Shown: positions 21,026-31,911 of the stretch, piece by piece
How the letters are laid out: every line of letters begins with the position of its first letter
How positions within the stretch are numbered: the first letter of the stretch is position 1
DNA from: Craterostigma plantagineum
Lineage: Eukaryota; Streptophyta; Magnoliopsida; Lamiales; Linderniaceae
Direction: 5' to 3'
DNA: 64,000 nucleotides
Assembly (NCBI GenBank): GCA_027422505.1
Contig: JAPQWV010000414.1
Span: 310,001 to 374,000, forward strand
The notes under the pieces: model-generated
The model's input: the letters and a program-made list of their open reading frames with translations, nothing else
Told to the model about the DNA's origin: nothing
The model's database searches: none
Made by a program: the position numbers and the translations under genes

Positions 21026-22955
21026 TCATCGTACTTCGCTGGGTTCTGTATCATTGTTCTGTTCAGGCGCAGATGTTGAGTCAGATGTTGGCTCAACATT
21101 GGCATCCTCTGTCTCCTCTGTTTCATTGACCGCTTGTATAACATCTGAAATATCAATTTGAGGAGACACTTTGCAAAGATCAGTAGCATCATCAAACACA
21201 ATGTTCACTGACTCCAGAACAGACTTCATAGGCAAGTTATATACACGATAAGCACGACTATGCTAAGAAAATGCATTTATCACTTTTCGAATCGAACTTG
21301 GTCAAGTATTCACGATCATTTAACATGTAACAAAAACATCCAAAGACATGAAAATATTTAACCGTATGCTTCTTTTCATTCAACAGTTCATATGAGGGCT
21401 TTTTAGTACCATGCCTAAAGAAAACATGATTCGATATGTGACAAGCAGTATGTAAAGTTTCAGCCCAAAAACGCTTAGAAACATTCTTAGAAAGTAACAT
21501 AACACGAGCCATCTCTTGTAAAGTTCTATTCTTCCTTTCGGCCACCCCATTTTGTTGGGGCGTCTTAGGAGATGAATACTCATGCACAATACCTTTCTTG
21601 TCACAGAATTCATCAAAGTACTGATTTTCAAACTCCCTACCATGATCAGACCTAATACGAAAGATAGATGCACTGAAATTGTTTCTAATCATCGCACAAA
21701 AGTTCTTAAAGAAATTGAAAGATTCTGATTTTTCCCTAAGAAAGAATATCCATGCATATCTAGAAAAATCATCCACGAGCACATATGCGTATTTCCTACC
21801 ACCTATACTATCTACTTCCATAGGACCCATCAAATCCATGTGAATTAACTGAAAACAGTGTGCAGTTTTAAAATGTTTGGCATCATGTTGATCAACATTA
21901 TGGCTAACTTGTACTTGTTTACCCTTCAATCACGACTCACAAACAATCTTACCAAACTCCTTAAGCTTCGGAATGCCTCTGATTGCATCATGCTTGATAA
22001 GCTGCTCCAAGGTTCTGTAGTTGACGTGGCCTAGCTTGAAGTGCCATAGGGTTACATCATCTTCGGCCTTTGAAAGTTGACACACGTCCTTCACATTGGA
22101 TTTATCGCCGACTAGGTAGCAGTTGTCGCTCGATCTTTTACCTTCCATCACTCGCACAGAATTGTTGTTAAAAACTTCTCAACATTCCTTATTGAACCTT
22201 ACCTCAAGATCGTCGTCATAGAGTTGGCTTATACTAATCAGATTCGCTACGAGCCCGTCAACATGAAGCACATTGTTTAGCTTGGGAAAGTCGAGCACGT
22301 TCAATCTGCCTCGGCCGAGTATCCGTCCTTTTGCACCACCTCCGAACGTAACAGATCCACTGTTTAAGGGCTTGTAATCACTGAGATACTCCTTGGTACC
22401 CGTCATGTGTCGGGAACACCCGCTATCGAAGTACCATGAACCTGTCACGTTAGCTCGCAAAGAGGTATACACAACAAGGCATTTAGGACCAGATTTCTCG
22501 ACCCAAACTTTCTTAGACGATCCTACAGCATTCTGTTTACTAGAACTTGAAGGTGAGCCAGCCGAAGTTTCTCCAGACATTCCTTTCACCACCGATTTCT
22601 CAGTGTTGACCGGAATGTTGGACAACATTTCGGTCGACATCGATTTCTTTGCAGAAATCTCTCTCTTCAACCTCCAGCAAAACTGCTTTAGATGACCAGA
22701 TTGCTTACAATGATGACAAATATATGAGCTATCTTTACTCTTAATGGGTGCATGCTTGGAACTATTCCTGGGATTTTCAGAATTACTCTCATCACTCGCG
22801 GTTTGAGCTTTAACAAAAACTATCTTAGGTCGATCATTGGTCACGGGTTTTGGGACATCATTCGCAGGCTGAGAATTATAACCTAGACCTTGTTTATAAA
22901 AAACACCCAGAGACAATACTTCATCAAGGGAAGATTTACCCTCATTCAATTTCAT
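21026..22955 (-). pseudogene. Protease-integrase of the first Sirevirus-like element
   Basis: Minus-strand frames 22955-22179, 22157-21930, 21929-21258 and 21235-21026 belong together. In order: a second CCHC knuckle (C-H-H-C-K-Q-S-G-H-L-K-Q-F-C, near 22700), the protease motif WYFDSGCSRHMTG (near 22400), the GAG-pre-integrase HHCC finger (LWHFKLGHVNYRTL), and the integrase core with DDFSRYAW, RSDHGREFEN and PQQNGVAERKNRT. The acidic linker to RT contains NVEPTSDST. Stops lie at about 22178, 21930 and 21257. The palindromes at 22614-22629 and 21885-21898 fall inside this coding region. Confidence 0.85.
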
Positions 22956-23277
22956 GAAGGTCTCGTCGGCTTTGTCGAAACGCTTCTGTAACTTGTCGAT
23001 CCGTTGCCTTTTCGTGTCAGTGCAACTTCCATCTTGTTCATCCTATCCACCAGGTTTTCAATCAGTTTTTCGTTCTTCTCATTTTCCTCGGTCAGTACCT
23101 TCACAGCGGCTCATTTTTCACCTTCTCAATATCATATCGAGAGGTCAGTAGCTTGAAGGCTTCGTTCATCTTGACTTCAATGCTACCATCTGCTACTTCA
23201 TCATCAGAACTAAAAAAACTATCAAGACAGTTTGAATCATCATAAACAAAAATTATATGTTTTCCAGATATTGAGTC

Positions 23278-23296
23278 AGATGTTGGCTCAACATCT
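23278..23296. repeat. AGATGTTG-GCT-CAACATCT palindrome inside gag
   Basis: Perfect eight-base arms with a three-base spacer; on the coding strand read as part of DVEPTSDSISG. Confidence 0.9.
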
Positions 23297-23616
23297 GTTA
23301 CCGCAGTGAAGCCAATTTGATGATCTTCTTCGTCTTCGTCATCTGAGAAGGACTGGATTGTCACTGATGATTGCTGGATCGTCATTTGGTCAGAATCTTC
23401 ATCTTCATCGTCAGATAGTTCCACCCAAAGCGATTTTCCACGTCTACGAAGTGTGTTCGCACATTCATTGGCATAGTGTCCCCATCCTTGACATTCATAG
23501 CATCTGACTGAGTCATAGTCGACGTTCTTATTTTTTCCGTCTGGCTTCCCAACTGGCTTGCGTTTAGAGAACGGAGGAGCAGAAGATCCTTCAGCTTTGA
23601 CGTTCTGGCCCTTTCT

Positions 23617-23635
23617 GAATGTTGGGCCAACATTC
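23617..23635. repeat. GAATGTTGG-G-CCAACATTC palindrome inside gag
   Basis: Perfect nine-base arms around one base. It encodes Asn-Val-Gly-Pro-Thr-Phe on the minus strand and, being palindromic, would encode the same peptide on the other strand. Confidence 0.9.
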
Positions 23636-24461
23636 TGCACAACATTCTTCTTTTTGAAGAACTTTGCAAATTTCTTCACTAGCATGGCCATATCCTCCTC
23701 ATTGTTTGGGTCCACAGTAGTTGGTTCTACGGTTGGCTGACTAACCAGGGCAAGGCTTTTTCCACGTGAAGCCCGTTTTTGTACCTCGAGGTTGGTCTCG
23801 AAGTTCTTGAGAACATTCATCAACATATTGAACTCCATAGTGCCCAGGTTGTGAGCTCTCGATCGCTGATACCTTCACATTAGGTTTTTCAGTTAGTGTA
23901 CGCATAGCTTTGGAATTTAGTACCTTATTGGCGATCGGCTCTCCAAGGCTGGCGCACTCGCTGGCAATTGTCAAGAGCTTCCCAAAGTACGTAGTTATGT
24001 CTTCATCTTCCTTCATCCGTATGTTCTCAAACTGGTTTAGAAGGAGGCGTAGTTTGGTTTCTCTAACCCCTGCGTCGCCTTCGCAGTACCTCTGGAGTAA
24101 GTTCCACGCGTTCTTTGCCGTTGTACAACTCTGTATGAGCTTGAACATAAAGATGTCCACAGTTGAGAAGATGGCGTTAAGAGTCTTGTCATTGAATTCT
24201 GTCGCGGTTCTTTCTGGCACTGTCCACTCTTCACTTGGCTTGTCATAGACTTCTCCATCAGCATCCGGGGCTGTCCTAGGTGGGGTATATGCATTGAGTA
24301 CTGCTTCCCACGTTCGCACATCAATGGACTTGATACATTGACGAACTCGCACCTTCCAATATGCGTAATTGGTACCGTCTAACACATGAACTTTTCCGAC
24401 GTTATTAGAACTCATAATATCCATTATAGAAGATCTTTAGCGCTTAGTAGCGTCAAGCGTA

Positions 24462-24474
24462 GGCTCTGATACCA
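24462..24474 (-). promoter_or_regulatory. Primer-binding site (initiator tRNA-Met)
   Basis: On the minus strand TGGTATCAGAGCC lies three bases inside the 5' LTR (ends at 24478). This is the standard plant copia primer site. Confidence 0.9.
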
Positions 24475-24477
24475 CTT

Positions 24478-25292
24478 TGAAGGGGGTCCCGTACAAAATG
24501 GATGTAAAACAAAGTTGTAAACTGATGTTGGACGTGATGTTGGACTAACACTCACACTCACACTCACTTAGAAACGCACTGCGAAAATGATACAAACTTA
24601 GTGATAAAACCGAAACGAACACGAGAGATGATTTCATGCAGCAAGTCAAATAACTTGTTGCGTACCTCAAGAGGCAAAAATCCACTATAAAGATGAATTA
24701 CAAACTATCAAAAAGGATAGTAAAAAACTACGTCTAGCACAACCTACGAACCAAATGAGTCAGCAAACTAAAAGATCTCTCGACCTTTTTTTAAAAGCTA
24801 GACTAAAAAGAAAAACTCTCTTAAAGTATAAACTCGCTTGATCTTGCTCTTTCTCGCTCGTTGTAAGTTCGTCTCTACAAACGGTTAAGTGAAGTCCCTT
24901 TTATATGTCTTCGACTTTGGGGCGACTTCACAAACGACTTGGCAACTGCCCATAACGTCCACTAACGTCCACTAAGTGATTTTGGTCCGTTAGTGACGGT
25001 TGGGACTCGACTTGGTCAGCTCCAAGCACTCGGTCTTCACTTGCTCACCAAGCTCCCTATTTTTAGCATACTCCACTCCAATTTTTGCTCTAGCTCATCC
25101 ACACTTTTTCCACGCGGTTCGATCCATTCCCTTCCTTGAATATGTCCTGCACAATACTAGAAAACACCACGTCACTAATAAAATAAGTTTTGGGCATGAA
25201 AGATAAAACTGAGAAAGGGAACATTCTCGGCCAACAAATGTTGACTAGAACGTTACCCCAACATTGCCAATGCTGAATGCTCAACATTAACA
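24478..25292 (-). repeat. 5' LTR of the first Sirevirus-like element
   Basis: 815 bp, pair of 2867-3651. Compared with the left LTR it has a longer CACTCA run, an extra roughly 19-bp piece near 24625 and an extra ACGTCCACTA unit near 24960. AACATTAACA closes it at 25292. Confidence 0.9.
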
Positions 25293-25993
25293 AGGTTTTC
25301 TTTCTCAGTTCATTTACGTCATCAACATTCGAACAAGAGAATGAATATTACTCAAAGGTATGATTATATGTAAAAAAGCCCAAAAAGTTTCACCTGTCGA
25401 GAAAGAGATTCTACCTTACGTTTATAGTATCTGAACTCTGAAGATGAAATGAATGACGATAGTCTTGTCTTGACCAAGACACAATTGCAGTGTGCACCTT
25501 ATGTAGTGAACTACAGTTCCCTTTGTTTAAATGCCTATGATTATGACAGAAAATCGACAGAAAAATGTATTACATATTCATATGTTAAGAAACAAGAAAC
25601 TAGAAGGCAATGAGAAACTACTCATGCTAACTACAGTTGACATAGATCATGGATGCATTGAGTGCTTTATATCACCATACATGTTCCACACTGACAAGAT
25701 GTTTTTTTCCCTGTTATTGACCTATGCAAAGAAGAGGAAATATAATCAAAACCGTAAAATTGCCCTAATAAATTGACGAATATGTACACAGTCCAGGAGC
25801 AGTATACTCAGATGGTCTTCATTTTTGTTTAAGACAGACAAGTGTAAAATATAGCAGTTATGGAATGCAATGAAATTTAAGAAATGCGATGCACTCACAT
25901 TATACAGCATTTTCGACTAATAGGCGAAGAGAGATGTCCCTTTGTCCTCGTGCCACTCAACCACTGTTCTTCATTTGCTCATTACAACTTCTA
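25293..25993. other. Intergenic, downstream of the PPR gene
   Basis: AT-rich sequence between the Sirevirus-like element and the PPR stop codon. The last few hundred bases are presumably 3' UTR of the minus-strand PPR gene. No other gene or element was recognised. Confidence 0.6.
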
Positions 25994-27805
25994 CTACTTG
26001 TGTACTCTTCTTCGGAAGCGCATCACTTTGCCTCTCTTTATGTGCTCCGCCCTCGACCCATTTTCCTTCCCAAGATTTGACCCGTCTTTAGTGGGTCGCT
26101 CCAAGAGCTTCTTCAGGGAAGAGTCTTCCATCATCCCATAGCTAATCATATCTTCGTAAGCTTTCCCAGCTTCAGCTATCAATCCATGCTTCGCAAGTCC
26201 TTCCACGAAAACCCTATAATGCTCACGATCGGGCTTCACATTGTGCTCATCGATCATCACCGCCCATATCCTCTTTGCATCGTCGGTTCTCCCAGATTTA
26301 AAGCACTTGCTAAGAATCACGACGAACGTATCCCTATTGGGGCCCAGCCCAGCTTTCCTCATGCGAATCAAAACTCCCAAGATCCCTTCAATATCTTCGC
26401 CTACGATCAGTGAATGATACGTATCGATCGTGGGGCTGTGTCATCCTCTATCATCTTGGATAGCACGTTTCTCGCCTCTTTGAACTTCCCAGCTTCACAG
26501 AGGGGACGTATGAGGAAGTTGTAAGCGTTAGAATCAGGTTTTAGGCCTTTTTCTTTCATCAGCTCGACGATCTTCAGAGCTTCTTTCGAGCAGTTCTCAC
26601 GGGCAAGTATGCAAATCAGCAAATGGTAAACCTCAACGCTTGGGATCCAACCCCTTGCCTTCATCTCATCGTACAGTCTGAGTGAATTGAAGAGATCACC
26701 GGCGCTTGAGTAGCATGAGATCATGCTACTGTAAGAAGTACCATTTGGCTCGATACAGTTTTTGGACATCTCCCTCCAAACCCTCCTTGCTTCGGACATA
26801 TCAACAGCTATTTTGCACCAGGCGTGAAGGATTATGTTGAAGCTCTCCGTTTCCAACGGAAAGAATTTCTTGTTGAGGTACATGAATTCTTCGGCCTCTT
26901 CCATGTTTCCATGCCGACACAGAATGGTCAAGAATGCAAGGTAGGCATCCTGATCTGGGGAGAACTTAAACCTTTGCATTAAATGGAATGTCCTTACGGC
27001 TTCGTCGGGGTAGTTTGCAGCTGCATATCTATCAGATCGCAGTGAAAGGCAATCAATACAACCAACAAACCAATGGCAATAAATCCTCTTATTACAAAAG
27101 GTTCCACTTCACTTTCAGACATTGTACATGAGCTATATCATCTGTAGTAGGGTGCCAATAGGCCAATGGCGACTCAAATGCTCGGAAAAAATATCAAGAA
27201 GACAAAGCAGCAGCAATCACTTACCTGTCAATCAAGATCAAAATTGCTTGCTGAGTATCCTTCGAACGACGGTGAAGCTCTCCGATCACTGTCCAAGCAA
27301 CACCGAACTTTTGATTATTACCTAAAACCCAAATCATCGAGCACCACGTCCTTTCCACCACGCAGCCCAGCTTCTCACCCCATTTGAACACCAAGAATGC
27401 GAGCTTCCACTCGTCTCTCAAAGCCCATATCAAGTTACGTATCAAATCAACGTCAGGTTCCATGCCACACGTGTCAAGAAAAGCCATGGCTTCATCACCA
27501 AGGTCAAAGTCCTTAGCTTTACGAACTTTTTCAAGAACGTCACCAGGGACCAACTGGTTACACTCGTGGGTTTCTCCGATCTGATCTGATAAACAGAAGC
27601 TTTGGAGCATGGTTTTGGTCTGGGCGTTGAAATCGCCTGGGTGTGAAGGAAGTCCGTAAGGTGCTCGATGAAATGCTTGAGGGATCAAACAAATTGTAAA
27701 TGGTACGGAATGTAGCGATCTGGCGTTTGATAGTAATTTAGAGATGCGCGTAAAAGGAAAATGAGCGCAGTGTCGAAGCCTTTTCGTTGTATTGAAGAAC
27801 GCCAT
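25994..27805 (-). CDS. P-class pentatricopeptide repeat protein, probably mitochondrial (frameshift)
   Basis: Two exons: 27805-27225 (donor GTAAGTG) and 27028-25994 (acceptor ...GATAG), joined at an AGA codon; about 539 codons. The start is the ATG at 27805 (MAFFNTTKRLRH); an upstream in-frame ATG at 27880 is less likely. The N-terminus is Arg/Ser/Phe-rich without acidic residues, as expected of an organelle presequence. The body is successive 35-residue P-type repeats (for example PDSNAYNFLIRPLCEAGKFKEARNVL in composition), so it probably binds organellar RNA. In exon 2 a run of four bases (G4 on the plus strand, about 26432-26435) lacks one base: the frame ends just after it but continues cleanly one frame over. 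This may be a real lesion or a sequence error. It resembles the At1g80880-type group from memory only. Confidence 0.8.
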
Positions 27806-27889
27806 GAACGAAGATGTTATTTGCTGGACTGAAGAAAACGATGACAAGCTAATATCCCCTGGACAAGAAGTGGTCCCCACTAGTACTTT

Positions 27890-27995
27890 TGAATCATATT
27901 GAAAATGGGCCTATTGGGCTAACGAAAGAGTGGGCTATTCTGTTATTGGCCACTTTAGTAATTCTAATTAAATTAAAAATTAAAAGCCCAACAAC
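27890..27995. promoter_or_regulatory. Shared divergent promoter with TGGGCY (site II) motifs
   Basis: The PPR (minus, ATG 27805) and proteasome (plus, ATG 28125) starts are only 319 bp apart. Between them are TGGGCC (27906), TGGGCT (27915), TGGGCT (27931), GGCCAC and AGCCCA (27985). TGGGCY elements bind TCP factors and are common upstream of plant ribosomal, proteasomal and mitochondrial-protein genes, so co-expression of the pair is plausible. That last point is inference. Confidence 0.6.
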
Positions 27996-28124
27996 TTTCA
28001 GGCATTATGATTTCTTGCTGAGCAGGAAAGATTTGTTAGTAAGCGAAGTATTACTAAATTGCCTTTCGTCGGCTTAATAGAAGAACTTCAACGAAGAGAA
28101 TTTCTTCAGTTAATCAAATCGAAG

Positions 28125-30370
28125 ATGAATGTGAGTTTGATTCCCACGTATATTTTCGCTAAGCATATGCCCACCTCAATTTGTTGATTATTCGAAGCTG
28201 TTTTTATTTATTGCAATTTAGCGAGTATTGTATCATCGCAGGTGTCTGATTCTTCTCCAGCTATGACTAATCTGCTTGGATCTGAAGGTGACTTGCAGAG
28301 AACTTTGTAGGTCTTCTTCCCCTTGATGTCATTGATTCCGTATTTGATTTTCCTGTTTTGATATTAGGGTTTCAGTTGTCTTTATGGCTTTTGCCTTTTC
28401 TGATTTCTGGATTTTTAGTTAAAGTTAGAACTGTTCATGAAAGTTTGTTATTTATTTCTTGATGCACAGGTATCCTTATGTTACTGGGACTTCGGTGATT
28501 GGAATAAAGTACAAGGATGGAATTCTGTTAGCTGCTGATATGGGAGGTTGGGGATGCTGTTATTGTTTATAGGATCATTTAAATAGTAATAACAATTTTT
28601 TTGAGTGGTCGTAGTTTAGCATTTCATGAAAAAACTGATATTTTTTGTATGCGAACATTAAATTAAGTCTTCTTTCTGATTCTTCCTAACACTTTCTGCT
28701 TTTCATCTTGCCAGGCTGGTGCAAACCAGCTTTGTCTGTTGTTTCTGATCTCGGAAAATGAGTTTTTTATTCTCTTTAGTAGCATGAAGTAACATGAATG
28801 ATGGCCTGTGTGCACGTCATGATTTGTTCTTATGATGAAGCTTTCATAGAAGATATAGTCTGATTTCATCCTACTCGTTGTGTTTCCGGTTAACAGGGTC
28901 CTATGGGTCTACTCTTAGATACAAAAGTGTGGACCGATTGAAGTCTGTGGGAAAGCATTCGATTATTGGTGCCAGTGGGGAGATCAGTGACTTTCAAGAG
29001 ATCATGCGCTATCTTGATGAACTCATGTAAGTCCCATTGCATCAAAGGGAAATCCTTCTTGAACTATCCCTATGTCTTGTGAGTTATGTTTGTATTGGTG
29101 TTAAGTTATGATGCTTTTAGCTTTCGACCCTATTTTTCCGTAGCTTGTACGATAACATGTGGGATGATGGTAACTCATTGGGCCCCAAGGAAGTGCATAA
29201 TTATCTAACCAGAGTGATGTACAACCGTCGTAATAAGTTCAACCCGCTCTGGAACTCACTTGTAATTGGCGGAGTTAAAAATGGGAAGAAATATCTTGGA
29301 ACGGTGAGTTCTAATTTTATTATGAGACAGCTGCTTGCATATACGTGAGAATCAGATTTTGTAAAATGCTCACAAACTTCCCAAATGCTAATGAATGGAC
29401 GAAGAACTGCAGAAAATTTGCAGGCTGATACTCGATGAAAGAAAAGATGCATAAGCAACTTTAGATAGAGATAAACACTTGTCATAATACATTTGCAAGA
29501 GATAAACTCTTTTGCCCATTCTTATTCCAATATAATATGCAAATGCATCTGTTACAAAGGTTTCCTTTAATGCACCTACGAAGTAATTAAAATTTTAATT
29601 GCAACAGTATCACATTATCTTTAACTTAGAGCTCAAGTTATATTGCTCTTTCTCGTGTGGTTTTTGCTTTCAGGTGAGCATGATCGGCGTGCAATATGAG
29701 GATGATACTGTGGCTACTGGGTTTGGCAATCACCTTGCGAGGCCCATACTTCGAGATGAATGGAGTGAGAACTTGACCTTTGAGGAGGGCGTCAAATTAC
29801 TTGAGAAATGCATGCGTGTGCTGCTTTATCGTGATAGATCAGCTGTTAACAAGATGCAGGTAATGGTCATATTTCTCATTAAGCTTCCGGTAGAAAATAT
29901 TTCACTTGGGGATTCCAGGGATCAATGAATATAGTGGGATGGTTTTCTTACCAACTTTTGCAATAAGCTCTAGTAGCATTTCACTTTTATAAGGGGTTCT
30001 TCACAGCTCTAGCTTTTCAAAATTCCTGTGTGAATATCAACAATTTGTCACTCTCGATAACATTATAATGTGGAGGGATTATGCATTCGTCTTTCATTCT
30101 CTTCATTTCTATACCTCATGTACTACTTTCTTCCAACCTTGATCTCGAACTTCTATAATCAGCTACACTATACCTCTTGAGAATATCAGACATATAAAAC
30201 GTTGTCCACCCATTGTCGTCAACTTGATATCTATTTTTTTCCCTTCATATTTGCAGATTGCAAGAATCACAGAAGATGGAGTGATGATCTCCCAGCCTTA
30301 CTCGTTGAAGACTTTCTGGAATTACGAAGCATTCAAGAATCCTACGGTTGGTGTTGAGGGTTCTTGGTAA
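28125..30370 (+). CDS. PBG1: 20S proteasome subunit beta type-4 (beta-7)
   Basis: Non-catalytic beta-7 subunit of the 20S core in cytosol and nucleus. Exons: 28125-28130, 28242-28306, 28470-28546, 28897-29026, 29144-29303, 29674-29859 and 30257-30370, all GT-AG, total 738 nt (245 aa), no lesion. Diagnostic stretches are YPYVTGTSVIGIKYKDG, ADMGGSYGSTLRY, GASGEISDFQEIMRYLDEL, DNMWDDGNSLGPKEVHNYL and ATGFGNHLARPILRDEW. The first exon would encode only Met-Asn; an alternative start is the ATG at 28263 in exon 2 (MTNLLGSEGD), which would make exon 1 leader. The N-terminal extension before TGTS replaces the active Thr arrangement of beta-1/2/5, as usual for beta-7. Confidence 0.95.
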
Positions 30371-30385
30371 AAAAAAAAAAAAAAA
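30369..30385 (+). repeat. Poly-A tract starting in the PBG1 stop codon
   Basis: A run of about 17 A beginning with the last two bases of the TAA stop. A homopolymer at the start of the 3' UTR; length likely variable. Confidence 0.8.
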
Positions 30386-30787
30386 CTAAACCTGGCTACC
30401 AATGTGCTTCTCCATATTCACTTGAAGAAGATCTGTTATGTTTGACTTTGTATCGTGACACAACAGATTCAGTTGTTTAAGCTCTTTGTGTGCTTTATTT
30501 TTCTTGAATCAGAACGAATTAAGGTTATGAAAATGCTGTTTGCAGATTCTGTTAAGTTCTCCATCTTTCCATACTGCCATTTTTATTTATAGCACAAGCC
30601 AAAATCGACCAAAACAAAAGAGGAAAGCAATGGGATCGAATAACGGTGTTATTACTGAACTATATTCATGAAATTTCCCGTGTTTCCAACAGGTCAAGTT
30701 ACAATGCACGTACAAAATTTCCATGAATAAAGAAATCCCAATGTCTATTCGTTAATATTCGAGCGATGAGGCGGTAGCAGGGCAAGC

Positions 30788-31455
30788 TCAGTCCCCGCGT
30801 GGGCTGCTACCACTACTAGAAGCAGGTCTCTTCCCTTTGTATTTCTGTTGTAAAAAAGAATTCACCAAAATGAGCTGCATAAAACATATGAGGAATGATT
30901 CTTGTCTGAAGACATTCCAATGGAGAAAATATACCTGCTTTCCGATGTTGAATGGGATGTACTTGTACTTGATCATGTGCATGATTTGACGCTTCATTGT
31001 GAGCCCGAAAAGAACAAACCAGTAGAACAGAAGGATGGGCCAAAATACAGGCACGTCGAACATTGAAAAGAAGGTCATCGCGAAGGCTATGCAGAACGCT
31101 TTGGTAATGGCATACCTAAGAAAGGAACCGCAAGAAAGTTAGCATATCATAAAACTTAACTCAAACAAGTCAATGTTTGTGTTGTGAGAGCAACGCAGAG
31201 AGATAGATACACAACACATCGGCAAGACATCATTGCAATCAGACCATCAATGTTCAATATGATCCTATGTTTCATGATTTGTTATTGAACTCATGGATCT
31301 TCATAAGAGTAGAAAGACCCCATATGCACATGGAACAATCCCATCAATGACAGAGTCGTTAAGGAAGAGATATCTCCGACAAGGAGATACACTTCATGAT
31401 TTCACAATATATATGTCATAGATGTAAAATACAACATAAGGAACGAATGCATATA

Positions 31456-31513
<58 letters not shown>

Positions 31514-31911
31514 AACACTGCGTAGTAAGGAAAAGACACACCGTTGGTGAAAAGTTACCAGAATTTGAACTCGGGAAGACGACGTATGAAAGGCTTGAAT
31601 TCATCAGAACCCTTTGTAGGCAGTAAAGGTCCACCCGATGGTTCAAGCTCAGGGTCAACAAGTGGTGACAGAAATCTGATGAGCAGGTTCAGAATGTAGA
31701 TTCCAAGACCGTAAGATACAATGTAGAAACCTTGGACGTAGTAAACTCTCAGGGCATAGACAAAAACTAAGAGCAGAGTTCCAATCCAACGGTAGAGGGA
31801 ATGAGGTGTAGATTTATCCAAGTAATGCTGAAAAAGCTGCGTGAACTCATGCCTTCTTTGGTTCAATGCCTCAGATGCCGTTGAGGGACCATCACCTCCA
31901 ACTCCCTCCAT
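30788..31911 (-). CDS. RER1: RER1-family ER retrieval receptor
   Basis: Golgi-to-ER sorting receptor that returns membrane proteins via COPI vesicles. Coding exons: 31911-31559, 31115-30935 and 30844-30788, all GT-AG, 591 nt, 196 aa, no lesion. Four hydrophobic segments are visible in pairs: residues about 38-60 ([18 protein letters not shown]) and 63-82, then about 120-140 and 142-160 ([19 protein letters not shown]). Conserved family stretches are [33 protein letters not shown] and [16 protein letters not shown], with a basic Ser-rich tail. The 444-bp intron between the first two coding exons contains a (TG)n repeat. Which of the RER1A/B/C paralogues it matches was not decided. Convergent with PBG1; the stops are about 420 bp apart. 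Confidence 0.95.
31465..31509 (+). repeat. (TG)n microsatellite in RER1 intron
   Basis: About 22 TG units preceded by a short TA run. Lies in the intron between the first two RER1 coding exons. Confidence 0.95.

Larger units (their letters stand above)
23050..24424 (-). pseudogene. Gag of the first Sirevirus-like element
   Basis: The start at 24424 (MDIMSSNNVGKVHVLDGTNY) is the usual opening of Sirevirus gag, with a UBN2-type domain over the first 180 codons. A small indel near 23850 moves the frame into 23838-23101, which has a zinc knuckle C-Y-E-C-Q-G-W-G-H-Y-A-N-E-C (about 23460-23500) followed by a very acidic tail (EDEDSDQ, DDEDEEDH). A further shift near 23105 precedes a coiled-coil-like stretch. 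The linker before the knuckle contains QNVGPTFRKGQ, encoded by the palindrome at 23617-23635. Confidence 0.85.
2867..25292 (-). mobile_element. Sirevirus-like Ty1/copia retrotransposon, interrupted by a LINE
   Basis: Minus-strand LTR element. The 5' LTR is 24478-25292 and the 3' LTR 2867-3651, both TG...CA. The primer site complementary to initiator tRNA-Met is at 24462-24474 and the purine tract is next to the 3' LTR. Gene order on the minus strand is gag, protease, integrase, RT, RNase H, envelope-like ORF, which is Ty1/copia order plus the extra ORF known from Sirevirus/SIRE1 elements. Flanks ATGTT (2862-2866) and AGGTT (25293-25297) fit a decayed 5-bp duplication. The LTRs differ at about 25 bases plus indels. 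Every coding part has stops or frameshifts. A LINE with a nested copia fills 6890-17611. Confidence 0.85.

Noticed and set aside
31416..31661. 81-codon frame with a His-Thr repeat
   Set aside because: Translation of the (TG)n microsatellite in an RER1 intron.
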